A stretch of DNA of 64,000 nucleotides, from contig NC_079887.1 in NCBI RefSeq assembly GCF_029227915.1, positions 744,001 through 808,000 of the forward strand. Direction: 5' to 3'. The notes under the pieces were generated by a model. It worked only from the letters and a program-made list of their open reading frames with translations. It ran no database searches and was not told where the DNA came from. Both the position numbers and the translations under genes were made by a program. Positions within the stretch are counted from its first letter, which is position 1. Each line of letters opens with the position of its first letter. The DNA is from Hydractinia symbiolongicarpus (taxonomy: Eukaryota > Cnidaria > Hydrozoa > Anthoathecata > Hydractiniidae). Below, piece after piece: positions 28,135 to 38,801 of the stretch.

Positions 28135-30365
28135 AATCATTTCCAGAACGATTTTTTAAATTATTTTTTCACCACTAAAACGCATAAGACTTGTATTTTT
28201 TAAAAATGTTTTCATTTTTGATGAGACGCTGAATAAAAGAAGTTTAATCGCCGGCAAACGAAAACCCGCGATTTCCCGTAAATCCCGGGCTTGGCCCGTA
28301 TAGTCAAAAGTATACAAAGAAAGTACCCAGGGAGTAAACTCATTTCCCGAACGATTTTTTATATTATTTTTTTACCACTAAACGCATGAGACTTGTAGTT
28401 TTCTAAAATGTTTTCATTTTTGATAAGACGCTGAATAAAAGAAGTTTAATCGCCGGCAAACGAAAACCCGAGATTTCCCGTAAATCCCGGGCTTGGCCCG
28501 TATAGTCAAAAGTATACAAAGAAAGTACCCAGGGAGTAAACTCACTTCCCGAACGATTTTTTTAATTATTTTTTCACCACTAAAACGCATGAGACTTGTA
28601 GTTTTCAAAAATATTTTCATTTTTGATGAGACGCTGAATAAAAGAAGTTTAATCGCCGGCAAACGAAAACCCGCGATTTCCCGTAAATCCCGGGCTTGGC
28701 CTGTATAGTCAAAAGTATACAAAGAAAGTACCCAGGAAGTAAACTCATTTCCCGAACGATTTTTTAAATTACTTTTTCACCACTAAAACGCATGAGACTT
28801 GTAGTTTTTAAAAATGTTTTCATTTTTGATGAGACGCTGAATAAAAGAAGTTTAATCGCCGGCAAACGAAAACCTGCGCTTTCCCGTAAATCCTGGACTC
28901 GGCCCGTATAGTCAAAAGTATATAAAGAAAGTACCCAGGGAGTAAACTCATTTCCCAAACGATTTTTTAAATTATTATTTCACCACTAAAACGCATGAGA
29001 CTTGTAGTTTTCAAGAATGTTTTCATTTTTGATGAGACGCTGAATAAAAGCAGTTTAATCGCCGGCAAACGAAAACCCGCGATTTCCCGTAAATCCCGGG
29101 CTTGGCACGTATAGGTGAATGTATACAAATAAAGTACCCTGTGAGTAAACTCATTTCCAGAACGATTTTTTAAATTATTTTTTCACCACTAAAACGCATA
29201 AGACTTGTAGTTTTTAAAAATGTTTTCATTTTTGATGAGACGCTGAATAAAAGAAGTTTAATCGCCGGCAAACGAAAACCCGCGATTTCCCGTAAATCCC
29301 GGGCTTGGCCCGTATAGTCAAAAGTATACAAAGAAAGTACCCAGGGAGTAAACTCATTTCCCGAACGATTTTTTATATTATTTTTTTACCACTAAACGCA
29401 TGAGACTTGTAGTTTTCCAAAATGTTTTCATTTTTGATAAGACGCTGAATAAAAGAAGTTTAATCGCCGGCAAACGAAAACCCGAGATTTCCCGTAAATC
29501 CCGGGCTTGGCCCGTATAGTCAAAAGTATACAAAGAAAGTACCCAGGGAGTAAACTCATTTCCCGAACGATTTTTTTAATTATTTTTTCACCACTAAAAC
29601 GCATGAGACTTGTAGTTTTCAAAAATATTTTCATATTTGATGGGACGCTGAATAAAAGAAGTTTAATCGCCGGCAAACGAAAATCCGCGATTTCCCGTAA
29701 ATCCCGGACTCGGCCCGTATAGTCAAAAGTATACAAAGAAAGTACCCAGGGAGTAAACTCATTTCCCGAACGATTTTTTAAATTATTTTTTCACCTCTAA
29801 AACGCATGAGACTTGTAGTTTTCAAAAATGTTTTCATTTTTGATGAGACGCTGAATAAAAGAAGTTTATTCGCCGGCAAACGAAAACCCGCGATTTCTCG
29901 TAAATCCCGGGCTTGGCCCGTATAGTCAAAAGTATACAAAGAAAGTACCCAGGGAGTAAACTCATTTCCCAAACGATATTTTAAATTATTATTTCACCAC
30001 TAAAACGCATGAGACTTGTAATTTTCAAGAATGTTTTCATTTTTGATGAGACGCTGAATAAAAGCAGTTTAATCGCCGGCAAACGAAAACCCGCGATTTC
30101 CCGTAAATCCCGGGCTTGGCACGTATAGTCGAATGTATACAAAGAAAGTACCCTGTGAGTAAACTCATTTCCCAAACGATTTTTTAAATTATTATTTCAC
30201 CACTAAAACGCATGAGACTTGTAGTTTTCAAGAATGTTTTCATTTTTGATGAGACGCTGAATAAAAGCAGTTTAATCGCCGGCAAACGAAAACCCGCGAT
30301 TTCCCGTAAATCCCGGGCTTGGCACGTATAGTCGAATGTATACAAATAAAGTACCCTGTGAGTAA
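28135..30365 (+). repeat. 11-monomer higher-order repeat, copy 1
   Basis: A 2,231-bp block whose variants recur at that offset. The rare GTATATAAAGAAAG at about 28919 is matched near 31150, and the CACCTCTAAAACGC monomer near 29793 is matched near 32024. It is followed directly by copy 2. Confidence 0.7.
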
Positions 30366-32800
30366 ACTCATTTCCAGAACGATTTTTTAAATTATTTTTT
30401 CACCACTAAAACGCATAAGACTTGTAGTTTTTAAAAATGTTTTCATTTTTGATGAGACGCTGAATAAAAGAAGTTTAATCGCCGGCAAACGAAAACCCGC
30501 GATTTCCCGTAAATCCCGGGCTTGGCCCGTATAGTCAAAAGTATACAAAGAAAGTACCCAGGGAGTAAACTCATTTCCCGAACGATTTTTTATATTATTT
30601 TTTTACCACTAAACGCATGAGACTTGTAGTTTTCCAAAATGTTTTCATTTTTGATAAGACGCTGAATAAAAGAAGTTTAATCGCCGGCAAACGAAAACCC
30701 GAGATTTCCCGTAAATCCCGGGCTTGGCCCGTATAGTCAAAAGTATACAAAGAAAGTACCCAGGGAGTAAACTCATTTCCCGAACGATTTTTTTAATTAT
30801 TTTTTCACCACTAAAACGCATGAGACTTGTAGTTTTCAAAAATATTTTCATTTTTGATGAGACGCTGAATAAAAGAAGTTTAAACGCCGGCAAACGAAAA
30901 CCCGCGATTTCCCGTAAATCCCGGGCTTGGCCTGTATAGTCAAAAGTATACAAAGAAAGTACCCAGGGAGTAAACTCATTTCCCGAACGATTTTTTAAAT
31001 TACTTTTTCACCACTAAAACGCATGAGACTTGTAGTTTTTAAAAATGTTTTCATTTTTGATGAGACGCTGAATAAAAGAAGTTTAATCGCCGGCAAACGA
31101 AAACCTGCGCTTTCCCGTAAATCCTGGACTCGGCCCGTATAGTCAAAAGTATATAAAGAAAGTACCCAGGGAGTAAACTCATTTCCCAAACGATTTTTTA
31201 AATTAATATTTCACCACTAAAACGCATGAGACTTGTAGTTTTCAAGAATGTTTTCATTTTTGATGAGACGCTGAATAAAAGCAGTTTAATCGCCGGCAAA
31301 CGAAAACCCGCGATTTCCCGTAAATCCCGGGCTTGGCACGTATAGTCGAATGTATACAAATAAGGTACCCTGTGAGTAAACTCATTTCCAGAACGATTTT
31401 TTAAATTATTTTTTCACCACTAAAACGCATAAGACTTGTAGTTTTTAAAAATGTTTTCATTTTTGATGAGACGCTGAATAAAAGAAGTTTAATCGCCGGC
31501 AAACGAAAACCCGCGATTTCCCGTAAATCCCGGGCTTGGCCCGTATAGTCAAAAGTATACAAAGAAAGTACCCAGGGAGTAAACTCATTTCCCGAACGAT
31601 TTTTTATATTATTTTTTTACCACTAAACGCATGAGACTTGTAGTATTCCAAAATGTTTTCATTTTTGATAAGACGCTGAATAAAAGAAGTTTAATCGCCG
31701 GCAAACGAAAACCCGAGATTTCCCGTAAATCCCGGGCTTGGCCCGTATAGTCAAAAGTATACAAAGAAAGTACCCAGGGAGTAAACTCATTTCCCGAACG
31801 ATTTTTTTAATTATTTTTTCACCACTAAAACGCATGAGACTTGTAGTTTTCAAAAATATTTTCATATTTGATGGGACGCTGAATAAAAGAAGTTTAATCG
31901 CCGGCAAACGAAAATCCGCGATTTCCCGTAAATCCCGGACTCGGCCCGTATAGTCAAAAGTATACAAAGAAAGTACCCAGGGAGTAAACTCATTTCCCGA
32001 ACGATTTTTTAAATTATTTTTTCACCTCTAAAACGCATGAGACTTGTAGTTTTCAAAAATGTTTTCATTTTTGATGAGACGCTGAATAAAAGAAGTTTAT
32101 TCGCCGGCAAACGAAAACCCGCGATTTCTCGTAAATCCCGGGCGTGGCCCGTATAGTCAAAAGTATACAAAGAAAGTACCCAGGGAGTAAACTCATTTCC
32201 CAAACGATATTTTAAATTATTATTTCACCACTAAAACGCATGAGACTTGTAATTTTCAAGAATGTTTTCATTTTTGATGAGACGCTGAATAAAAGCAGTT
32301 TAATCGCCGGCGAACGAAAACCCGCGATTTTCCGTAAATCCTGGGCTTGGCACGTATAGTCGAATGTATACAAAGAAAGTACCCAGGGAGTAAACTCATT
32401 TCCCAAACGATATTTTAAATTATTATTTCACCACTAAAACGCATGAGACTTGTAATTTTCAAGAATGTTTTCATTTTTGATGAGACGCTGAATAAAAGCA
32501 GTTTAATCGCCGGCGAACGAAAACCCGCGATTTCCCGTAAATCCCGGGCTTGGCACGTATAGTCGAATGTATACAAAGAAAGTACCCTGTGAGTAAACTC
32601 ATTTCCCAAACGATTTTTTAAATTATTATTTCACCACTAAAACGCATGAGACTTGTAGTTTTCAAGAATGTTTTCATTTTTGATGAGACGCTGAATAAAA
32701 GCAGTTTAATCGCCGGCAAACGAAAACCCGCGATTTCCCGTAAATCCCGGGCTTGGCACGTATAGTCGAATGTATACAAATAAAGTACCCTGTGAGTAAA
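30366..32800 (+). repeat. 11-monomer higher-order repeat, copy 2 (one extra monomer)
   Basis: Repeats the preceding block with one additional monomer near 32400, where two adjacent monomers share the CGGCGAACG variant. A further partial copy follows to about 33640. End points are approximate. Confidence 0.65.
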
Positions 32801-35800
32801 CTCATTTCCAGAACGATTTTTTAAATTATTTTTTCACCACTAAAACGCATAAGACTTGTAGTTTTTAAAAATGTTTTCATTTTTGATGAGACGCTGAATA
32901 AAAGAAGTTTAATCGCCGGCAAACGAAAACCCGCGATTTCCCGTAAATCCCGGGCTTGGCCCGTATAGTCAAAAGTATACAAAGAAAGTACCCAGGGAGT
33001 AAACTCATTTCCCGAACGATTTTTTATATTATTTTTTTACCACTAAACGCATGAGACTTGTAGTTTTCCAAAATGTTTTCATTTTTGATAAGACGCTGAA
33101 TAAAAGAAGTTTAATCGCCGGCAAACGAAAACCCGAGATTTCCCGTAAATCCCGGGCTTGGCCCGTATAGTCAAAAGTATACAAAGAAAGTACCCAGGGA
33201 GTAAACTCATTTCCCGAACGATTTTTTTAATTATTTTTTCACCACTAAAACGCATGAGACTTGTAGTTTTCAAAAATATTTTCATATTTGATGGGACGCT
33301 GAATAAAAGAAGTTTAATCGCCGGCAAACGAAAATCCGCGATTTCCCGTAAATCCCGGACTCGGCCCGTATAGTCAAAAGTATACAAAGAAAGTACCCAG
33401 GGAGTAAACTCATTTCCCGAACGATTTTTTAAATTATTTTTTCACCACTAAAACGCATGAGACTTGTAGTTTTCAAAAATGTTTTTATTTTTGATGAGAC
33501 GCTGAATAAAAGAAGTTTATTCGCCGGCAAACGAAAACCCGCGATTTCTCGTAAATCCCGGGCTTGGCCCGTATAGTCAAAAGTATACAAAGAAAGTACC
33601 CAGAGAGTAAACTCATTTCCCAAACGATATTTTAAATTATTATTTCACCACTAAAACGCATGAGACTTGTAATTTTCAAGAATGTTTTCATTTTTGATGA
33701 GACGCTGAATAAAAGCAGTTTAATCGCCGGCAAACGAAAACCCGCGATTTTCCGTAAATCCCGGGCTTGGCACGTATAGTCGAATGTATACAAAGAAAGT
33801 ACCCTGTGAGTAAACTCATTTCCAGAGCGATTTTTTAAATTATTTTGTCACCACTAAAACGCATAAAACTTGTAGTTTTTAAAAATGTTTTCATTTTTGA
33901 TGAGACGCTGAATAAAAGAAGTTTAATCGCCGGCAAACGAAAACCCGCGATTTCCCGTAAATCACGGCTTGGCCCGTATAGTCAAAAGTATACAAAGAAA
34001 GTACCCAGGGAGTAAACTCATTTCCCAAACGATATTTTAAATTATTATTTCACCACTAAAACGCATGAGACTTGTAATTTTCAAGAATGTTTTTATTTTT
34101 GATGAGACGCTGAATAAAAGCAGTTTAATCGCCGGCAAACGAAAACCCGCGATTTCCCGTAAATCCCGGGCTTGGCACGTATAGTCGAATGTATACAAAG
34201 AAAGTACCCTGTGAGTAAACTCATTTCCAGAACGATTTTTTAAATTATTTTGTCACCACTAAAACGCATAAGACTTGTAGTTTTTAAAAATATTTTCATT
34301 TTTGATGAGACGCTGAATAAAAGAAGTTTAATCGCCAGGAAACGAAAACCCGCGATTTCCCGTAAATCCCGGGCTTGGCACGTATAGTCGAATGTATACA
34401 AAGAAATTACCCTGTGAGTAAACTCATTTCCAGAACGATTTTTTAAATTATTTTGTCACCACTGAAACGCATAAAACTTGTAGTTTTTAAGAATGTTTTC
34501 ATTTTTGATGAGACGCTGAATAAAAGAAGTTTAATCGCCGGCAAACGAAAACCCGCGATTTCCCGTAAATCCCGGCTTGGCCCGTATAGTCAAAAGTATA
34601 CAAAGAAAGTACCCAGGGAGTAAACTCATTTCCCGAACGATTTTTTAAATTATTTTTGCACCACTAAAACGCATGAGACTTGTAGTTTTCAAAAAATTTT
34701 TCATTTTTGATGAGACGCTGAATAAAAGCAGTTTTATCGCCGGCAAACGAAAACCTGCGATTTCCCTAAATCCTGGACTCGGCCCATATAGGCAAAGGCA
34801 TACAAAGAAAGTACCCAGCGAGTAAACTCATTTCCAGAACGATTTTTTAAATTATTTTGTCACCACTAAAACGCATAAGACTTGTAGTTTTTAAAAATAT
34901 TTTCATTTTTGATGAGACGCTGAATAAAAGAAGTTTAATCGCCAGGAAACGAAAACCCGCGATTTCCCGTAAATCCCGGGCTTGGCACGTATAGTCGAAT
35001 GTATACAAAGAAATTACCCTGTGAGTAAACTCATTTCCAGAACGATTTTTTAAATTATTTTGTCACCACTGAAACGCATAAAACTTGTAGTTTTTAAGAA
35101 TGTTTTCATTTTTGATGAGACGCTGAATAAAAGAAGTTTAATCGCCGGCAAACGAAAACCCGCGATTTCCCGTAAATCCCGGCTTGGCCCGTATAGTCAA
35201 AAGTATACAAAGAAAGTACCCAGGGAGTAAACTCATTTCCCGAACGATTTTTTAAATTATTTTTGCACCACTAAAACGCATGAGACTTGTAGTTTTCAAA
35301 AAATTTTTCATTTTTGATGAGACGCTGAATAAAAGCAGTTTTATCGCCGGCAAACGAAAACCTGCGATTTCCCTAAATCCTGGACTCGGCCCATATAGGC
35401 AAAGGCATACAAAGAAAGTACCCAGCGAGTAAACTCATTTCCAGAACGATTTTTTAAATTATTTTGTCACCACTAAAACGCATAAGACTTGTAGTTTTTA
35501 AAAATATTTTCATTTTTGATGAGACGCTGAATAAAAGAAGTTTAATCGCCAGGAAACGAAAACCCGCGATTTCCCGTAAATCCCGGGCTTGGCACGTATA
35601 GTCGAATGTATGCAAAGAAATTACCCTGTGAGTAAACTCATTTCCAGAACGATTTTTTAAATTATTTTGTCACCACTGAAACGCATAAAACTTGTAGTTT
35701 TTAAGAATGTTTTCATTTTTGATGAGACGCTGAATAAAAGAAGTTTAATCGCCGGCAAACGAAAACCCGCGATTTCCCGTAAATCCCGGCTTGGCCCGTA

Positions 35801-36082
35801 TAGTCAAAAGTATACAAAGAAAGTACCCAGGGAGTAAACTCATTTCCCGAACGATTTTTTAAATTATTTTTGCACCACTAAAACGCATGAGACTTGTAGT
35901 TTTCAAAAATTTTTTCATTTTTGATGAGACGCTGAATAAAAGCAGTTTAATCGCCGGCAAACGAAAACCTGCGATTTCCCTAAATCCTGGACTCGGCCCA
36001 TATAGGAAAAGGCATACAAAAAAAGTACCCAGCGAGTAAACTCATTTCCAGAACGATTTTTTAAATTATTTTTTCACCACTA

Positions 36083-36087
36083 AAACG
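36083..36087 (+). repeat. Target-site duplication, left (AAACG)
   Basis: The satellite reads CACTAAAACG up to the left end and restarts with AAACGCATAAG after the right end, so AAACG is present on both sides. Only 5 bp match; a sixth base fails on either side. Polintons usually give 6 bp. Confidence 0.85.
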
Positions 36088-36342
36088 AGAGATAGGAAAA
36101 GGCGGATGTTAGGACAGACCCCGTTGGCACTTTACCATTCCACGTCAAATTATAGGCCATCCACGTCAAATCAACGATAGAAGAGTCTATAAAATCCGTT
36201 AGCACCTACGAATGTCCGGATCCGCCCCAACCCCCCAACCCCCCAACCCCCGCCGTGTCCCCCGGGCCCCCTCCCCTCCCCATGGGTCCCTCCCCACCCT
36301 CATCTGTCGTGCCTTATAATTTATAGTGTTATGTGTGTCTAT
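36088..36342 (+). repeat. Left terminal inverted repeat (255 bp)
   Basis: It begins AGAGATAGGAAAAGGCGG and matches the reverse complement of the right end base for base, except for one extra CCCCCCAA unit. Inside are two direct copies of CCACGTCAAAT exactly 21 bp apart (36140-36150, 36161-36171), a TATA-like TCTATAAAA at 36186-36194, and strongly C-rich tracts (36225-36254, 36258-36300) whose complement has four or more G-runs and could form G-quadruplexes. Perfect conservation between ends fits a recent insertion or copying from one end to the other during replication. Confidence 0.97.
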
Positions 36343-36365
36343 CTTTACCAGAAACAAGTAAAGAT
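36341..36365. terminator. Hairpin 3' of the leftmost gene
   Basis: ATCTTTAC at 36341-36348 pairs with GTAAAGAT at 36358-36365 around the loop CAGAAACAA. It lies about 20 bp beyond the stop of the minus-strand gene at 36385-36735. A nearly identical hairpin lies beyond the integrase stop, also on the minus strand. A role in transcript 3'-end formation is inferred from position. Confidence 0.6.
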
Positions 36366-36384
36366 GATTGCAACATTGCAAGGT

Positions 36385-36735
36385 TTAGCGCCACATAATG
36401 TCATAACTGAAGAATTGATTTTGATGATTATTTTGAGATTGTTTGAGACCATTTGATCTGACAAAGGCATCACCCTTGAAACTATAATCCTTTAATTCAT
36501 CACAAAGTCTTGCGGGCAACCATGTCTTATATTTATTTCCCATTCTATCTTGAACCTCCGCATACATAGATTTTTCAGAAAGAGCACCAGGTCTTGATAT
36601 TTCCATCTCTTTCACATATTTAACAAGGTAAATATCGTTTTTAGGCAGCTCTCTCCACTTTATGATCGGAGTAACTTGTTCTATGTTTTGTTCAAATTCT
36701 TCAACTGTTGGAAAAGCCATTGTGTTTATATTCAC
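36385..36735 (-). CDS. Small protein of unknown function, 116 aa
   Basis: I do not recognise the function. The protein is soluble and mixed in charge, with no signal or membrane segment. A central part (residues about 27-85) alternates hydrophobic and polar residues as in a small beta-barrel (NDIYLVKYVKEMEI, then a GNKYKTWLPARLCDEL stretch). An OB-fold-like single-strand DNA-binding role near the replicating end is therefore possible, but that is speculation. Start: ATG at 36735, with a second in-frame ATG at 36720 that could be the true start. It reads outward towards the left inverted repeat and is followed by a hairpin. The 239 bp upstream, between this gene and the next, hold a perfect ATTGACGTCAAT palindrome and nothing else that I can see. 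Confidence 0.75.
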   Translation of the reverse strand: MNINTMAFPTVEEFEQNIEQVTPIIKWRELPKNDIYLVKYVKEMEISRPGALSEKSMYAEVQDRMGNKYKTWLPARLCDELKDYSFKGDAFVRSNGLKQSQNNHQNQFFSYDIMWR

Positions 36736-36960
36736 GATTACATCTCTTTATACCACTTTATAGATTCTATCGGAAAGCAGTTTTTGTTATCTACCATCTG
36801 TCAATCAAACGCTTATAACAATAGGATTTTACATATTTTACATACCAGAAAGTTGTTTACATAAGAAAAAAGTCAAAACGAAAGTAGCCGTTGCTAAGGA
36901 TATTTGGTATGTAAGGAATGCATTGTTTCTCTATTGTTATTCTGGCTTGATTGACATTTA

Positions 36961-36972
36961 ATTGACGTCAAT
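36961..36972. promoter_or_regulatory. CRE-type palindrome ATTGACGTCAAT
   Basis: A perfect 12-bp palindrome containing TGACGTCA, the consensus cAMP-response element bound by CREB/ATF bZIP factors in animals. It lies ~230 bp upstream of the 116-aa gene and just past the stop of the neighbouring gene. The inverted repeats carry the related half-site TGACGTGG twice each. Host control through bZIP factors is an inference; chance occurrence is possible. Confidence 0.35.
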
Positions 36973-36974
36973 CT

Positions 36975-38144
36975 TTATCTAAACAAATACCATATGAAAT
37001 AACCTGTTGTCATAACAATCACAAGAGCGATCTTCTCATCTTCGTGTGTAGGAGGAGTATCTTTGTGGTAAGGTGCAGTAATGTGTTTATCTGTAGTATC
37101 CACGTGGTGTACGGTAATGTGTTTATCAGGATGATCGGGTGTTACAGGCTTCTTTTTAGTTATCTTATGTGATTCGGTAACATTGACCTTTCGATTGATA
37201 CCAATGGTAAGATCTTCACCCGATATCAAAATCTTGTTGTTGTAACCTACCACCCCTGTCTTAATTCTGAGATTCATGTCACTAGGTAACATATAAATAC
37301 CTTGTCCAACCGAATAATCAACCTTACTTGAAGCGTAGTTTAACGTATCCTGATAACGTTTAATGTCCTCCTGAATATCAACCCTACGGTTAACAATGTC
37401 TTCAAGGTTATTCATAAAAACTCTTTGGGCGGTCAGAGCACTTGAATCATTACCAAGGATGGAGGAGCGTGCCGAGGCCTGAGAACTAAGAACAAGATAG
37501 GCATAGGCCCTAACACTGCTTGAGATCTTCACAAGGCCCGTTTTTGTAAATCCATCGGATTTTTCCACAATCCACCGCGTCATGGAGTCGTTAGTGAAAT
37601 AACTCAACCCGGTAGTTGGATAGTCTTTACGTCTTTTTTGATATGAAGTGAAAAAGTACTAACCTCTGTATTTCATGGGGTCGGAATCAACATCATACTC
37701 ACCACAGATTTTTAGAAATTCCTCATTTGAATAAGGATTATCATATTGATTAAAACTATCTTCAAAGGGTAGAGGTGTCTGTAGGCGCTTAATGATTCGT
37801 CTAATGTGATAATACACATGAAAACGATATATTGACCTGACCATAGATCTACCATCCTTCAGGTGTTCCGAACTTACCCCACAGGCACTTGAAGCGCACC
37901 AAGTGGCGAAATTTAGCTGGGTTTGCCATAATCTAAAAGGTTGCTCATTCCAAATTCTCATACGTTGCGCGTTATGACTAAGTTCATAATTGGTAAAAAT
38001 ATTAGGAAAGGAAGCGGGGAAAGAGCCACTTTCAGACACAATAATGGCCTGTTTGTACAGATCCCTAGCGCCCAATATTTGAAGATCCAGCCCTCCATTT
38101 GGCTTATATGCCGCATTCGGGTTATATCTGAAAATGTCATCCAT
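36975..38144 (-). pseudogene. Virion-type membrane protein, 389 codons, broken by an in-frame stop
   Basis: Two open stretches, 161 codons (38144-37659) and the following ~228 codons (to 36975), lie in the same frame and are separated only by TAG at 37659-37661. The downstream part has no ATG near its start, and its first residues read on naturally from the upstream part, so this was one gene with a nonsense mutation. The N-terminal part is rich in aromatic residues (YRFHVYYHIRRI); the middle has helical, Ser/Ala-rich sequence; a His/Thr/Lys-rich linker follows (about residues 325-365); and the end is one membrane segment (ALVIVMTTGYFIWYLF). I recall proteins of this arrangement in cnidarian Polintons but know no function. 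It diverges from the capsid operon across a 38-bp AT-rich gap, which suggests co-expression with capsid genes. Confidence 0.75.
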
Positions 38145-38182
38145 TCTTTGATTTAAATATATTCACAATCTCTAATATAATA
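38145..38182. promoter_or_regulatory. 38-bp divergent promoter region
   Basis: The space between the minus-strand gene starting at 38144 and the penton candidate starting at 38183 is only 38 bp. It is almost pure A/T, with ATTTAAATATATT in its middle. Any promoters for both genes must lie here or overlap the coding regions. Confidence 0.5.
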
Positions 38183-38746
38183 ATGTATATCACAATAAAG
38201 GACGTAAATAGCGAGAAGAAAATCTATTTGTATCAACCGATAGACAACTCACATGGTACAAAGGAGGTTGCGATCGTGGAGACGTTTTCGGATAATGTCA
38301 CATATGTAGCTACAGCTCCAATAGATATACCCTTGGCTGACGGAGTTACCACGGTTAGGTTACAACAGGGTCAGCACTACACGGGGAGGGAGTTGAATTC
38401 AATCGTGAGAGGTGATGTAAAATCAACACAACTAGCTAGAAACTCTAAGTTGAGTAAAATATTCAATCTAGGGGGTATAACGGAACTACATTTTAATCTT
38501 AATGAATTGGATAACTCGTTAAATCTTAAAGATGGTGAATATAGCAACAACCTGATGACATATCATATATCCGAGTATGGTGGTGATTTTACATATATTG
38601 AACCGAAAAATCCGCAATATAAGAAACTAAAGAAAGGTTTACTTCAATCACTTACCATGAGAGTCACAGGTCAGGATGGTAAGGTGCTATGGGGTGGTAT
38701 GAAGACAGCAGTTACCCTACACATAAGAGATACGGCGGACAGATGA
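38183..38746 (+). CDS. Candidate penton (minor capsid) protein, 187 aa
   Basis: Likely the single-jelly-roll protein of the capsid vertices. The sequence is beta-rich, without membrane segment or signal. The C-terminal third contains LLQSLTMRVTGQDGKVL and ends in a hydrophobic strand (TAVTLHIRD), a pattern I associate with penton proteins of Polinton-related elements. It lies directly before the MCP gene (55 bp gap), the usual neighbourhood for the penton. Start is ATG at 38183, the first in-frame ATG after the divergent promoter. Assignment rests on position and weak pattern memory; structure prediction would decide between penton and another virion protein. Confidence 0.6.
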   Translation: MYITIKDVNSEKKIYLYQPIDNSHGTKEVAIVETFSDNVTYVATAPIDIPLADGVTTVRLQQGQHYTGRELNSIVRGDVKSTQLARNSKLSKIFNLGGITELHFNLNELDNSLNLKDGEYSNNLMTYHISEYGGDFTYIEPKNPQYKKLKKGLLQSLTMRVTGQDGKVLWGGMKTAVTLHIRDTADR

Positions 38747-38801
38747 TACAATAGCATTAACCGAATTAAAGTAAAATAAAATAAAAGTAATATGGAATAG
38801 C

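Larger units (their letters stand above)
1..36087 (+). repeat. ~203-bp satellite array, left of the transposon
   Basis: This is an uninterrupted head-to-tail tandem repeat. The landmark GACGCTGAATAAAAG recurs at 173, 374, 576, 778 and 981, giving steps of 201-203 bp; long-range offsets (3,646 = 18 units, 7,496 = 37 units) give a mean of 202.6 bp. Each monomer holds, in order, a GC-richer box (GATTTCCCGTAAATCCCGGG), the palindrome GTATAC, an A/T tract (CGATTTTTTAAATTATTTTT), the box CACTAAAACGCAT and a T-rich stretch before the landmark. Several monomer subtypes differ by point changes and 1-3 bp indels, for example GTCAAAAGTATAC versus GTCGAATGTATAC. Open frames of 64-102 codons recur with the monomer and are not genes. 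No RNA gene or other mobile element was seen in it. A centromeric or heterochromatic location is plausible but not shown. Confidence 0.97.

Noticed and set aside
507-33623. Dozens of 60-102-codon open frames on both strands, repeated nearly unchanged
   Set aside because: They are the same satellite monomer read in open frames; they overlap on opposite strands, follow the monomer period and lack gene context.
1-36087. CENP-B-box-like TTCGACTATACGGG on the complement of some monomers
   Set aside because: One base short of the TTCGNNNNANNCGGG pattern and absent from the common GTCAAAAG subtype; CENP-B binding outside mammals is also doubtful.
1-36087. CRISPR array
   Set aside because: Units are fully repetitive at ~203 bp with no unique spacers and no cas genes, in a eukaryotic context.
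36199-36381. 60-codon minus-strand open frame at the left end
   Set aside because: It lies mostly in the inverted repeat and encodes low-complexity Gly/Arg/Trp from the G-rich tract.
37600-37665. 61-nt intron (AG/GTTAGT to GAG) removing the amber codon
   Set aside because: Splicing at these sites would shift the frame away from the downstream protein, whereas the unspliced frame continues correctly.
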